From Glandiceps talaboti (lineage: Eukaryota > Hemichordata > Enteropneusta > Spengelidae), in NCBI RefSeq assembly GCF_964340395.1, contig NC_135559.1, positions 5,564,001 to 5,628,000 on the forward strand: DNA of 64,000 nucleotides. Direction: 5' to 3'. Position 1 is the stretch's first letter. Every line of letters starts with the position of its first letter. Below the pieces are notes generated by a model, which was not told the origin of the DNA, did no database searches, and was given only the letters and a program-made list of their open reading frames with translations. This document shows, in pieces, positions 37,619 through 49,955 of the stretch. Made by a program: the position numbers and the translations under genes.

Positions 37619-39174
37619 TTCTTGTGGGATTCACGTCGAGTCAGAGCCGTGGACTTAGATAATTTTGATGTCTGCCGTAAAATGAATGCGCCAAAGCGAC
37701 GCAAGGTGGGAAAATTATTGCTTCATTTGTAATTTTAGGGGGCCAATGTCGCAAGGTCGTGGCCTCGGCAGAACTGGCCTAAGACGCCATGGGGAACCTT
37801 ACAATTTGCTGTGCTCAGGGGTCGGTCGGAAATAAAAAAACTTTTTTTTTTCTGATGTCGGAGCTTCAAATTAGGGTCGGTCGGGAGATGAGAAACAGAA
37901 AAATAAAAAGGGCCGCCCTTATCTCAGTGACCCAGGATCATTTACATCGAAGGCTGTTATTGGTCAGTTGACAGCTCCTCTCCTGACCCGAACAGACGCT
38001 GACCGATGTAATGTGCCGAGCCACTTCTGGACCATTCAGTTCTTTCAAAGTTAAGCTGCACAATTGAATTCAATCTTTAACAGCAATGTAGCTCTGGAAA
38101 CATTCACTTCGAGGCGTATATGTCACATACATGCCAAACACGCATGCTGTACTTTGTACGTTGTGCATTACATGTCGCCATGTTTCTCACTTGTCTGTGA
38201 TGTACGGAAATCGCAGTCATCAATACTTTATAAGCGACGGACGCACCAAGTTATAAAATATATATTGTTTGATACATTTTTCTGACATTTATATCACTAC
38301 TTCCCTAATGCAAGAAATAATGTCAGAATCAAGTCTGGATTGTAATACTCCGGCAGCAAGCAGGACTATAGCAGTGTGCAACAAATAATATTGGTCCGTC
38401 ACCCCAAAACCAAATTTTCAACCAACACGGCAACAGTTTTGCAGCATTTGTCGTAAGTTCTCGGTCCTTATTACGATAGTACGAATTGGAATTTGTATTT
38501 AAGCGTGGAGGTATAAGAGGAGATTTAATGAACACCATTTATTCAAATATATATCCAAAATTTACCAACACTGATCCATCACTCATTTGTGGTACTTGCT
38601 TTACAAGTACCAATCTCAATCAATTGTTGACATAGACAATGAACGCGAAATTCGAATATTAATCTTGTGATTCAAACTTTAAATTTGATGAATCTTGGAG
38701 AAATTATGCTGATAGTATAATTACTCCAAGGATGAATCAAACAGTGAGGACCTGGGAAAGGACTACATTGTTCTGTGAGATTGTAAATAATCAATCATAA
38801 TATTTTGTGCAGTATCTCCAATTTCTGTGTATAAATACATCCAGTGTATCGAAACATGTAACTGGAACATTATTAACACATAGTGTGACAGAGTGTGTTT
38901 TTATTAGTGAAACAGAATCAAGAGTTCTTTTGAAATGTACCTAGTATTTGCCACAGGATTTGTGCTAAAAAATCTGTCAAATTTTCCTACAGTTTTAACT
39001 GTAATCAGGTATGTGTCACTTAGTATGAATAGCTGATAACAGCTGCTAAAATCTACATTGATAGATTTTGACAAAATGTTCCTAGCAAGTATATTTATCA
39101 CAAAAATTTATTACAGTCAGATAGCTTGGCACTACCATCATAAATTCAAACACCACTTTCTGTATTGTATTCAG
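37619..39174. other. Upstream flank of TMEM180 copy 2
   Basis: 37.62-38.3 kb is comparatively CpG-rich (GCGCCAAAGCGACGC, GGGTCGGTCGG repeats at about 37820-37890) and may contain a promoter or 5' UTR exon for copy 2. Coding exon 1 follows an acceptor at 39173-39174, so an upstream exon is expected, but I cannot place it. Confidence 0.4.
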
Positions 39175-39198
39175 GTAACTATAGTAATTCAAGGAAGG

Positions 39199-40868
39199 AT
39201 GACAATGGATAAGCCAGGTCAGAGGTCATCAATCCATTGGAATGCTGTAGCATACAGTACAACAACTGTAGCAGCAACCATGATGAAATCTATCTTCCAG
39301 TTTTATTATGTCAAGTTATTCCTAAACCATTACCACATCAGTCAACCCATGTTTCACTGGGCTCAGATTATATATTCAGTATGGAATGCAGTCAATGATC
39401 CACTGTGTGGATATTTCCAGGATAATTCTAAACTTGAGGTATTCCGTGTAAGACGTCTGTCCATTCTGTATGGCGCACCACTCTTTGCACTCACCTTTCT
39501 ACTACCTTGGTTTCCATGGCAACAAAGCAGTACTGGTGGCTGGTTGGTCGGACTCCATCTCCTTGTTAGTTTATGTTGTTATGATGCACTTTTTACGTTT
39601 GTTTTACTCGCACAATGTGCGATTTTTACTGAAATGTCGAAGGAGCATGACGTCCGTTTACTACTCATACGATACAGCAACATAGCATCCATTCTTGGCT
39701 CGTCTGCAGTTCTTTTCTCAGAGCTGATATCGAACAGTCTTCAAAATTTTCACACATTCCAGGTTTATTGCATCGTAATTGCGATTCTCAGCTGGTTTTT
39801 TTTGAGGTATACGGGTAAAAATGTGACTACACAGTACGACATCCCTTCAAGTACAGACGCTAAAGATGAACATAAAAACACAACAACTACAGAAAGCATA
39901 TGGAAGTTATCATGGCAGATAATAAAACAAAAGAACTTCCTTATGTTTGTGATGATGAATTTCTGTCAAATTTTTCATGTTACAAATAGTATGAACTTTC
40001 TTGCCATATTTGGTGATGCACTCATACCAAGGGAAGACTTACGTGATGTTATACGACAGTGTGTATATGGTTCTACCTTCATCATACCACAGGTAAGTAC
40101 TCACTTTTACAATGAAATTGTGTGTCAGCATGACTTATTGCAATGTGTATAATTTCATATTAGACTTACCAGTGAAAATTATGACCAAATATGAAATAAA
40201 GATAATTTTGATTTTGTCTACAAGTAAATTAATGTAACTATTGGTAACAGTGGTGAAAATAAAAAAGAAACAAATACACCTCCCAATTTCAGACCTACAT
40301 CACAGTAACTACATGTAACGGTACATATAATTCTTCATTTGTAATTTTGCCCAACCTCTAGCTGTTATTATTTCTTGTCTTTCCTTTCTTGTAGGTGTTG
40401 ACACTTCTGGGTAGCAATCTAGTTGGCAAACTAGGTTCCTATAAAGTCATACTTGCATCATTTTATATCAAAGTTGGTACATCTGTCTTTATGTTTTGTA
40501 TTGGAAGATCTCATACATGGTTCCTGACTACCTTCTTACTTGTTGATGTGTAAGTATATCACTCCAAGTGTAGATGAGAAATGTAATTTAGATATGAAAA
40601 AAATATTTGACAGATGTATGTAAAAACTTGTGACGGAAAACAGGAAAATTAATTCCTCGGCAGAAATTTTGACAGCCGTTGAGAAAACATATAAGACAAT
40701 GACAATCATTGTTGGATTTTGTTTTTGAATGTTTTGTTTTCAGGAGCCTATCATCAGCCATATTTGGTATTTTTAATATTCCTGTGTCTGATATTATTGA
40801 TGAGGATGTCATAAAGCACAAAAGAAAGTAAGTACTTCACTGGCAGGTTTGGTATCAGATCGTGGTAT

Positions 40869-40899
<31 letters not shown>

Positions 40900-41970
40900 T
40901 TTTCTGCATCCCTTTTATATCGGGGGCTCACTAAAAACATTAGGAGCAGCATTTACATGTACATAGAAGTCAAATACATACAAAATATCATGTTAAAATA
41001 GCAACTAATAACTTCAAAGAAATAAGAGAGAGAAAAAATTACAAATCTCCATCAGGTTAAACATGTTTTCCTATGTTCCATTGCACTATTAGAAATCGCT
41101 GGATAAATTTGTCAATTTTTTGACTTAATAAAATGTTATAATTTTTTGTACTGTCTCCTATAAAGAGGCTTAACAGTTCTTTACCTTGTATAAAATCTTG
41201 ATATAGGTTTGTCTCTGTATGGTTAAGTAAAAGATCTTTTGTATTCTTCATTAAGATGTGACGATAGGTAGAATGATATATAGTGGTATATGGATGATAA
41301 TGGGCCTTTCATTAGCTTTGTGAGGAATAAAACAGCTTGGTTTTTCTACTTGAAACAATATAAACCAAATCTGTGTTTGTTGCTCAATAAATTGCAAAGT
41401 AAAAACTGTGTTTTAAAAGTTAACAGTAAGTAAAAGTAGTGATTTGTAATAAATTTGGTAAGCATGTAAGTAAACACTATGTCACATCCAGTCTTTTCAA
41501 ATGTCTGTCACTTCCCCATATGTTTACACTTGAATAATTACCAAATCAAGGGTGACATTTCTTTTGAAAATGGAATCAAAGAAAGTAGCCAGTATATTTT
41601 GTATATGTTGTTTTGCATACGCTAGAACCAAAAGTTACCAATCGGCCTTGACATGTTAACATCCGAATTTTGATTATTTCTACATTTCAGATCACCATTA
41701 TCATCTATGGTATTTGGTACCAATGCACTGTTTACCAAACCAGCTCAGTCTATAGCCCCCATTATGGTTGTTAGTATTTTGAATACCTATGACTACCAAT
41801 CACTGGTGTCAGATGGACATGTCAACCAAGGCAGTCAAGAACTCCTTAATGTCATGTTTACATTAGTCTGTTTGGTTCCCATGGTGACGGGGGCATTACA
41901 GATCCTAATATGGTCACAATATCAAATCAGGAATAGCCACTTAACAGTGCCTAAATACTCGGAGACGTAG
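39199..41970 (+). CDS. TMEM180: TMEM180/MFSD13A-like membrane transporter, copy 2
   Basis: Four coding exons: 39199-40092, 40395-40549, 40744-40827 and 41691-41970. Intron positions and phases (0, 2, 2) are the same as in the copy at 22012. The product is 470 residues from the ATG at 39199, or 468 from the in-frame ATG at 39205 that aligns better with copy 1. An ATG at 39058 in the same frame is upstream of the acceptor AG at 39173-39174 and is rejected. The GPH/MFS loop motif NAVNDPLCGYFQD is kept. Some stretches are identical to copy 1 at base level (FQFYYVKLFL...DNSKL; exons 2 and 4). The N-terminus, the loop after YTGKNVTT and exon 3 differ clearly. The role is that of a multi-pass, probably plasma-membrane, transporter-like protein with unknown substrate. 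AATAAA lies at 42175. Intron 3 carries an antisense LINE fragment. Confidence 0.9.
40868..41290 (-). mobile_element. LINE 3' end, antisense in TMEM180 copy 2 intron 3
   Basis: On the minus strand a frame at 41251-41057 (ELLSLFIGDSTKNYNILL, then SQKIDKFIQRFL) resembles the extreme C-terminus of a LINE ORF2 and is comparable to the fragment at 33988-34218. It is followed by a 3' UTR with GTGAGCCCCCGATATAAAAG and an (AAAT)n tail at 40869-40902. It is 5'-truncated. The call rests on overall layout more than on strong motifs. Confidence 0.5.
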
Positions 41971-42174
41971 AACGTACAATATTGCTACTACCAAAATACC
42001 ATGTAAACTATTGGTAAAGACAAATGAAACACAACGTGTAACAAAATACCAGTAATATGTTAAAGTAGCCTATAAACATCAGATAAAGAACACTGGTATA
42101 GATAACGAAACAAACATATCAGGCAATTTGACTATAAATGAAATTAAAAACATTTATATTGTACATTGAGTTTT

Positions 42175-42180
42175 AATAAA
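42175..42180 (+). promoter_or_regulatory. Polyadenylation signal AATAAA of TMEM180 copy 2
   Basis: AATAAA lies 205 bases past the stop codon at 41970, just before a LINE fragment. Confidence 0.5.
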
Positions 42181-42199
42181 TCTTATGGCCGGAGTGCTT

Positions 42200-42560
42200 T
42201 TTCAGTGTGAAAATGTGGAATTCGCTTCCATTTGAAATAAGAAATGCAAAAGACTGTGGACATTTCTAAACATAGTTTAAAGACACATCTTTTCAGACAA
42301 CATGTCAAGTAATTTAATTTAACTGGTTGGTTTTATTGAAAGTGATTGATTTTAACTTGTCGGTTTTTACACAATATGAATTATTTTAATTTGTCGGTTT
42401 TCTACTTTTGCTGATTTTTTATTTTCATTTATTTTTTCCCCTCTGTGTGTGCTGTTATTTTCTTTTCCTCGTTTATTTACTTTTGCGATTTTTAATTTCA
42501 GTCAGTGCAATGTGCTGAGATACACGTGTAGCACATTTTTTGCAAGAAATAGATAAATAA
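42200..42560 (+). mobile_element. CR1/L2-like LINE 3' fragment
   Basis: Translation gives MWNSLPFEIRNAKDCG, then after a frame change FKHSLKTHLFRQHVK. This is the conserved LWNSLP...FKxxLKTxLF terminus of CR1/L2-type ORF2. The 3' UTR ends with CAATGTGCTGAGATACACG and a TAAATAAAATAAAT tail. It is 5'-truncated, with at least one frame disruption. Confidence 0.7.
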
Positions 42561-42664
42561 AATAAATATTAAGAATAATAATAAGAATAATTGTTTACAA
42601 ATTTGATATGAATAAGTATCATGGTTCAATTTGAATATGAAGTCACAGGTGATGTTGTATTATT

Positions 42665-43095
42665 TTTGCTTCTTGGGGTGAATGTTGTCACACTGTAACT
42701 TTAATTCCTGCAGCAAATGATGGGTATGGTACTCAGATATAGAGGTGTACTATTTGTGTATAGTTATTATTGCTATGTAGTGGTATTCATAATAAGTATA
42801 TAATGAAATACATATTTATTTGGACTCTTGCTTATCCAAGTGTGAAATCATGTTACAGGGATATATAAGTAATATAGTTCAAAGTCACACTGTAAGTTTA
42901 CTTCCTGCAGTAAATGATGTATATGGTACTCAGATATAGAAGTGTACTATTTATGTAGATTTATCTATGCCATGTACATTGCATGGGGAAATAAATAAAT
43001 ATGAAATACATATTTATTTTGGACTGTTGCTATCCAAGGCTGAAATACCTTTTACAGTGTTTTAAATTATATAGTTCAAAGTGATATAGTGCTTG
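42665..43095. repeat. ~205-bp tandem duplication
   Basis: Two diverged copies share TCACACTGTAA, CCTGCAG, AAATGATG, GGTACTCAGATATAGA, GTGTACTATTT, GAAATACATATTTATTT and TATAGTTCAAAGT in order. Intergenic. Confidence 0.75.
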
Positions 43096-43984
43096 GGGTC
43101 ACACTAGTTTCACTATAAGAAATCAGATGAAACAGTTTTTGTACAAATGATGCATTCAGTGTGCAATATTATTGTCTGGGTTTTAGGGTATTAGTAAATG
43201 TCTTACCCCTAGGGCTGTTTTGCAGCAACTATTTGAGCAAGGCTGAGAGCTGAGGGAAATCATCGCTACATAACGACATGAGGGGGTAATATGACATCAA
43301 CTAGTGCCTGAATAAGGCCAGGCAATAAATATTTTATAACACAATACATTCTCAGGCATCTAATCTTTCCAGAGTGAAAGCATATCACTGAGTGGACTCC
43401 TGTGCTACTGTAATAGTGCCCTAAGGAATATAGAAAATCACTATTGCTCACTGTATGCAAATTGAGGTCACTATCTTTCTGTAAATTATTTTTTTCTTCG
43501 GATCAATCTTGCTTCTGAAGCTCTGTCAATGGACCATCTGTGTGTTAAAACTATTTTAAAAGTTAATTTAGATGTTGGAGGCAGCCATATTTGAAAAGCA
43601 GTTTACGTGGATCTTATAAATGGAACTCTGTGTGTGATTGGTCAGTTTGTTACTGGATAATGACAGCTTGTAAAAGTTGTACACCTCAAAGGAAAGGATT
43701 CATGGGATGATTACAAGACATGTTGCCTAAGAATCTCTGGTCATTTCAAGATGGTCTAGCAGGAACACAAGCAATGACACTAATATGACATATTCCAGTT
43801 ATACCAAAGATCCAGTCATTTCACAGGTAAGCATCACAAGACGGCACACCACATTTGGCAAAATAAGGGCTACAAGTTTGACCACTTAAAAGAGCATTAG
43901 ATTAGTGGTTTGACATGTTTTGATTACCTGTAGTCACAAATAAAACCGTGCAATGGCAACAATGATGAAAATAAGTGGCAAACT
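43096..43984. other. Intergenic, nothing recognised
   Basis: I see no exon, RNA gene or repeat I can name in this stretch. Confidence 0.5.
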
Positions 43985-44106
43985 GAATGACACTCTTCTT
44001 ACTTACAGCGTGGTAAATTTAACCAAACCGTGAATGGGTTCGAACACCGACCACAATGGTAAGAGGTAAGTGGTTTAACCACTCGGCTACTGACAACCCC
44101 TGTGCT
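43985..44106 (-). mobile_element. tRNA-derived SINE head (minus strand)
   Basis: On the minus strand the sequence reads TAGCCGAGTGGTTAAACCAC, an A-box of tRNA-Ser/Leu type, then GTGTTCGAACCC, a B-box. The spacing is that of a tRNA with a long variable region. It lacks a convincing cloverleaf acceptor stem, so I call a SINE rather than a functional tRNA gene. The downstream end is not defined. Confidence 0.6.
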
Positions 44107-44640
44107 GCAGTCTATATGCTACAGTACTCAACTATTCCGGCCCTTACTTTGACCCAAAAAGAGCCTGTGAACAGCACTCCTAGTGGCCAAACCATGAAAT
44201 CTTTTATCTTTCCTATAACTGGACTATGGCATATTACATGAAAACATGGCAAACAGACTGTAATGACATCATCGGTCCAGGTTTGGGGATTCGACGAACA
44301 CATCCACAACAGATGATGTCAGTCTAGGCAAGAAAGTATAAGAAACCATTCTGACATCATTTTTAGGAGCAGCATAAAATGTAAATTTATTTACATCCAT
44401 ATAACTAAATACAGCTCTGTAGAAAAATAGAGACATGTAATGTACTCTCTATACCCTACACATGTACACAATTTACTACAAATGTATGTATTTTGGTGCA
44501 CAAAGATTTGTAGCAGTAATTTTACACACTGGGACATAAATTTATTTTGGTGGACACACAGAAAATTTTATAAAATGCCTATCAACTATCATCACTAAGC
44601 AGCCAATTCTGCAAAGGAAATCCCACTTTTTCACAGCTTT

Positions 44641-45490
44641 GGTTTGAATGCTAATGACATCAAGACGTGGATGACCAAGAATAAGCTCAAACTCAACGAC
44701 GACAAAACTGAAGTCTTACTCATTACATCGAAAATCAGTCGACCTCAAAGTCCAACTATTGATAACATTCATATTGGCGAAAGTACAATTCAACCAGCAG
44801 AAACAGCTCGTAATATTGGTGTAACTTTCGATTCTCATCACACGTTAAAAAAGCACATATCCACAACATGTCAATCAATCTACCATTATCTCAGGAAAAT
44901 TGGCTATATCCGTCCCTACCTCTCCAAATCTACTTGTCAGAAACTCGTCCAGGCATTAATATCAAGCAAACTTGACAATGGTAATGCCCTACTCTATGGC
45001 TTACCCAACGATCATATCAAACCACTCCAACATGTTCAAAACGCTGCAGCAAAAATCATCGTGCGAGCCAGGAAATATGATCATGTAACACCACTCCTAA
45101 AGGAACTACACTGGCTACCAGTTCAGGACAGAATAAAGTTCAAACTTTTGCTCATGACATACAAGTCCCTCAATGGACTCGCCCCAAGATACTTATCAGA
45201 CCTTCTTCACTGGAAAACAGCTACGAGAACACTGCGATCAACAAATAAACATCTCCTATATGTACCTAAGTACAAGCTGGAATCTTATGGAGGAAGATCG
45301 TTTTCTTCTGCTGCGCCTCGTCTGTGGAATGAACTACCAATTGAAATTCGCGAACAAGTTACAATTAGCACATTTAAAAAACACTTAAAGACTTACCTGT
45401 TTTCTAAAACATTTTGACTGTACAGCGCCTTTGAACTCTTGTCATAGTGGAATTGGCGCTATATAAATTGCATCGATTGATTGATTGAAT
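44641..45490 (+). mobile_element. 5'-truncated CR1/L2-like LINE, ORF2 C-terminal part open for 257 codons
   Basis: The open frame 44644-45417 begins inside the reverse-transcriptase region (WMTKNKLKLNDDKTEVLLI, the palm/thumb segment after the catalytic motif). It runs through YGLPNDHIKPLQHVQNAAAK, ELHWLPVQDRIKFKLLLMTY and RLWNELPIEIR to a short TYLFSKTF end. The 3' UTR ends GGCGCTATATAAATTG with a (GATT)n-like tail near 45475. The endonuclease and catalytic part of RT are missing. The intact frame and terminal repeat suggest a fairly recent insertion. Confidence 0.9.
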
Positions 45491-46940
45491 GGTTTCAAGT
45501 AAAAGTCTAGTGTGTTTCCAATGGCAGAAATTCATGAAAAAAAATGCAGCAGTGACTAAATTTTATGTTGCCTTTACCTCTTGATTGCACAGCATTTTCT
45601 TGTGAATCAGTATTTTACTAGTGAAAGGGATTCAAAATTGCATTAATTTTGGTTTTGAAAAAATGTTATGGCTACTTGCACTAAAAGTAGATTTGGACCA
45701 AAATATATACATTCACACAGTGTACAGGTAAAAAGATCATGTCTATCGTAAAAAGTATAGATGGATTCATTAAGATGCATCACTTTGGGATTGCTTTCAC
45801 ATGGGAATTACATTAACTGAATCATAGACAATACCACAAAAATACTATATTATCTACAATCAATGTAGCTGGTTTACAGTGCTAGCATTACTTCATCACG
45901 CGTTGTCATCACTCTGTGATCCGCGTGATTAATTCTAAGTGTGCATATCCCCCTGGAGGATTTTTGCTCAATTGTGAGACAGTCTCCAGTATTCAAATAG
46001 ATACAGAGATGTTCATCTTTCATACCTGTGTTGAGAATGTTTAGAACTGATATCAGTAAGCCACACCCGCAAAAGTCTTTATCAAACACTTCAGTGTTAA
46101 ATTTACATAATTGCATGTAAATTATCACATGCACACTTCACATTCTTTAAGTTTTAATGCCTGTGTTCATCTCTGCTGTTAGTGTTCATTTACATAATGA
46201 CTTCAATAATGATGTCATGGTTGTGATCAGGTTATTGGGTGTACATTTACATAATGACTTCATTTGAATAATGCTGCCATGGTTGTAATCAGGTTATTGG
46301 GCACACATTCATTTCAAATCGTACGTGAGACCAACATGTATTGTTCACATTCTCAACACAGGCAGGGGTATGAGATGAACAGAATATCACTAGCATCGTA
46401 AACAAACTACTATCAACTAAAAAAGTTATTTGTAATTTTCTATACTAATGATTGTGCTTTGCCTTTCTCAAATGATTTATTTACATAATTATATACATAA
46501 TCTATTTATAATTAGTTGCACAGAATTTGAAGTTAGTAGCATACATGTAAATTTCTAGAAAAAAACTAGAACTAGAACAAATTAAATCTACTCCAATATA
46601 CTGTTCTTTAGCAATGTACTACATGTCCTTACATATGCATGCTGAAAGCAAATATGAAAGTAAATTTACTTCTCGAGGGAAAATATGTTGGGTTTCTTGC
46701 CATCTTTTTTTGGATAAATTGTACAAATAACTATACAAATAATGCTACATTTGGCATATTTTATGAACAGAAATATTTGGACTTTTTTGACAAAATGTTG
46801 AATAATATTGATTGCAGCACATCACCATATGAAAACCTTGGTTAATAATAATATTAGATAAATAATTTAGCTTTTCTAATTTTGCACATATTGGTTTTAA
46901 ATATATATTGAAAGTATTAATAATCAAGTGTGAATAGATA
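45491..46940. other. Intergenic, no gene recognised
   Basis: Non-coding AT-rich sequence. A small ~70-bp tandem duplication at 46170-46312 (CATTTACATAATGACTTCA, then ATGGTTGTRATCAGGTTATT) is the only structure noted. Confidence 0.5.
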
Positions 46941-47105
46941 CAATCTGATTAAAACCTGATGTAGTGAAAATGTCTAGATGTCTTTATTTACCTCTATTTC
47001 AATGTGTTGTTTGATCACCCGGAACAAAACAAACGACACAAAGAGATGGAAATAGGTAAATAATGACATCTAGCCACTTTCACCACATTAGATTTTAATC
47101 AGATA
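46941..47105. mobile_element. MITE family 1, copy D (~165 bp)
   Basis: It starts CAATCTGATTAAAACCTGAT, then GTAGTGAAAATGTCTAGATG. It ends with the inverse CATCTAGCCACTTTCACC, then ACATTAGATTTTAATCAGAT. Confidence 0.8.
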
Positions 47106-47964
47106 CAGGTTATTTTGTAAAATATATAATTTTATTATTTTTTCTATTTGAAAATTGTGATTGATTAAGTGGCAATTTCTGACTTGTAACTCATAAATAT
47201 TTGTCTCAATAACAACCTTGTTATATTAACACTGTTTACATAAATGTGAAGAAAAAATACTGTAAATCTTACTATGGGCTTTTCATGTGTACACCAAGAT
47301 TTGCAATAGATGAATTGTACAAACACTACTGGGACTCACTACACTCTAAAATGTAAAACTAAATTTTTAATATATAGATATGTGAGAACGCATACCACAT
47401 TTACTTATTGACACAAAAAATAAATTAAAAATCTAAAGAAACATTTAAAATGTAATTTGTACTTAGTGACATGTAATTTGTACATTTCAGTTTTATATAC
47501 AAAAAGGCAGCTACATAAAAATTTGAAACTTTACTACAAAAATATTTCTAATTAATTATACATTCTTCTAAATTATACATATATACAATTATTTACAAAT
47601 TCTTTGAATATATACGCAAGGTTTTATGTTTATTTATATTAGATTCAGTTTGTGATTAATTTTTGATATGATGCTTTCTGAAACCAGTATTTATATGTAT
47701 AAGTGCTAAAATCTGTCAATTGGTGGTACAACACTACAATCAACACAGCTGAAAAAAAAAACCAGAATCTGTATATGTTCTGTCTAGTTTCCATGAATGA
47801 CTGAAGCACTTGGCACACTCTAGTTGAAGTATTTTGCATCGGTAGTTTACTTTATGTCACAGTCTATATCTTGCATGCATTTATTTATTTATTTACTTAT
47901 CAGAACAGCCATACATATTTTTAGATTCCTCAATGGGTATCTATGGTCAGGACTGAGTTATAGG

Positions 47965-48100
47965 TTTAGTACAAACAAGATATACATAGCACCATATAGC
48001 TACCTTGGAATGGTAAATCAAACATTTTCAATTTACCATTCCAAAGTAACTATATTGTACTGTCCTGTTGATTCTTGGAACCATGAATAATATATTCTCC
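47965..48100. mobile_element. MITE family 2, short copy
   Basis: TATAGCTACCTTGGAATGGTA and TACCATTCCAAAGTAACTATA are close inverted repeats around a short centre. The right flank TTGTACTGTCC, GTTGATTCTTGGAACCATGA matches the element end at 50470-50530. Confidence 0.65.
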
Positions 48101-48344
48101 AAGACATATATACCTAAATAGGTTTGTAACAGATATTAGATCAGTCAAACTACAGTTTGATCAATTTGCACTTTGTTGTTGTTGATTGAGCCAGGGCTTG
48201 AAGTGACACAAATAATTTTGCAATATACAAGTCGGCAGGCTCAGTTTGATGAATAAACATTGCTTTCTGCTCAAGAAATAAAGTGTTTTGATTCACCAAC
48301 CTGAGTCTGTAACTATATTTTACCAAAATATATAACTAGGCAGA

Positions 48345-48690
48345 CTAAGATACGTCATGTTGTTCAGTGTAGAGATTGTGTTGATTTGGTATGCAAATTA
48401 TCTCAACACCATAAAATTATGAAAGAAAATACTATAGAAACAGAAATGTGTACAGATTCTGTATGCAAATTATCTCAACACCATAAAATTATGAAAGAAA
48501 ATACTATAGAAACAGAAATGTGTACAGATTGTAATGATTTGGTATGCAAATTATTTCAGCATCATAAAAATATGAAAGGAAAATACTATACAAACAGAAT
48601 GTGTACAGATTGTGTTGATTTGATATGCTGCAACACTATAAAAATATTTAAGGAAAATACTATACAAACAGAAATGTGTACCCTGATATG
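48345..48690. repeat. ~78-bp tandem repeat, four units
   Basis: Units contain TATGCAAATTATCTCAACAC, CATAAAATTATGAAAGAAAA, TACTATA, ACAGAAATGTGTACAGATT. The first two are nearly identical. The open frame across it (48386-48832) is a repeat by-product. Confidence 0.85.
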
Positions 48691-48783
48691 GTTGTATGCA
48701 TGTCATACACACATTGATTATACAATGTCAGATAGATTACATATAGATTACATGAAAGTTGAAATATTCAGCATATTTGTGTT

Positions 48784-49193
48784 TAGGTTTGCTGTAGACT
48801 CTCTTACAGCCCTCGGAGCTTCGCTTTACTAAAATTAAAGCTAAACGAATTATTTTGTATGTACCGATGCCAGCTAATTAACCGTACTCGAATATCCTTG
48901 TACTGTGCGCCCTCATCGACCATGATAGAGATAACCATTCGTTGACGTGTGACTGCGACGCTCCGTGTTATCGCGAAGCCCCGAGACTTCGCGATAACAC
49001 GGAGCGTCGCAGTCACACGTCAACGAACATATATCTCTATGTGGTCGATGAGGGCGCACAGTACAAGGTTGTTCGAGTACGATGGAGTACGTTATGTAGA
49101 TGGTATCGGTACATACAAAATAATTCATTTAGCGTCGATTTTAGTAAAGCGAAGTTCCGAGGACTGTGAGAGAGTCTAGGTTTGCTGTAGACT
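48784..49193. mobile_element. 376-bp foldback element with a 17-bp target-site duplication
   Basis: TAGGTTTGCTGTAGACT occurs at 48784-48800 and again at 49177-49193. Between them two ~180-bp arms are reverse complements. The outer ends are CTCTTACAGCCCTCGGAGCT and its counterpart. The inner core GCGACGCTCCGTGTTATCGC pairs perfectly around the centre near 48987. CpG content is far above the surroundings. Frames on both strands in the arms are mirror images of each other and are not genes. Confidence 0.85.
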
Positions 49194-49878
49194 GTAAGAT
49201 ACATCTTGTTGTTCGGTCCTATCAGGCTTCTGAGTGCTGACTAATAGTGTGGCAGGAATGTCTAATTCTACAGACTATGATTGTTGATACAAACTTTGTA
49301 TTTTAAATGCATTGAATATATTGTCTGAGGATGTGGAGGAAAAATACTGTTTACAGTTGAAGGCATGTGTTTTTGTTTTTTTTACTATTTATTGTAAATA
49401 ATTGTTTTGTTTTTGTATAATCCACAGACAAGTCTGTGCATAATCAAACAATTTTGTATTTTGGGCTGATTTGAGCACATCTGCAGTTTTTTTATTGCAA
49501 ATTTGGATGAAAATGTTATTTTGAATACTGAAGAACCAAATGTTTGGGGATGCGAAGCTTGTTGAAAACATAGCAGAAATCACCATTTTGTACTATTTAA
49601 AATCAAAATAACGTGTTGAGTTGTATTAAAGACCTAATCGTCATTGTTAGTATATGCTAGTATACTGCTGTATTCTTATACATTTTACAAGGGCACATAG
49701 GGCTTGATGTAAAATTATAATTAAATGAAGAATGATGATGTGATATGACCCCCATGTTATATACATCAACCCTTTTATAGCACTAAGCTGACTTTCCCCT
49801 GCAAATAGGAATGTAAAACATATATTACATTATGTAAATTGTCAATTAAACCCTTGCTTTGGAAGTAAACGCCTATAC
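49194..49878. other. 3' flank of the ZC2HC1-like gene
   Basis: AT-rich and non-coding, with nothing recognised. Confidence 0.5.
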
Positions 49879-49884
49879 TTTATT
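49879..49884 (-). promoter_or_regulatory. Polyadenylation signal AATAAA of the ZC2HC1-like gene
   Basis: TTTATT on + reads AATAAA on the minus strand, about 72 bases beyond the stop codon at 49956-49958. Confidence 0.55.
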
Positions 49885-49955
49885 CAGAAAATTATATTAA
49901 ATCTGAAAAAAATAAAACTTTTTAAAACCCCATTTTGTACTATTTTGACTACATC

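Noticed and set aside
44008-44100. Functional tRNA-Ser/Leu gene on the minus strand
   Set aside because: A- and B-boxes are good, but I cannot build an acceptor stem or a clean anticodon arm. A SINE head is the better reading.
45874-46134. 86-codon minus-strand frame (MHVIIYMQLCKFNTEVFDKD...)
   Set aside because: No family resemblance, splice context or repeat origin. Its length is within chance for this sequence.
48804-49179. Overlapping 70-76-codon frames on both strands
   Set aside because: They are mirror images created by the foldback arms and have no start context or domain.
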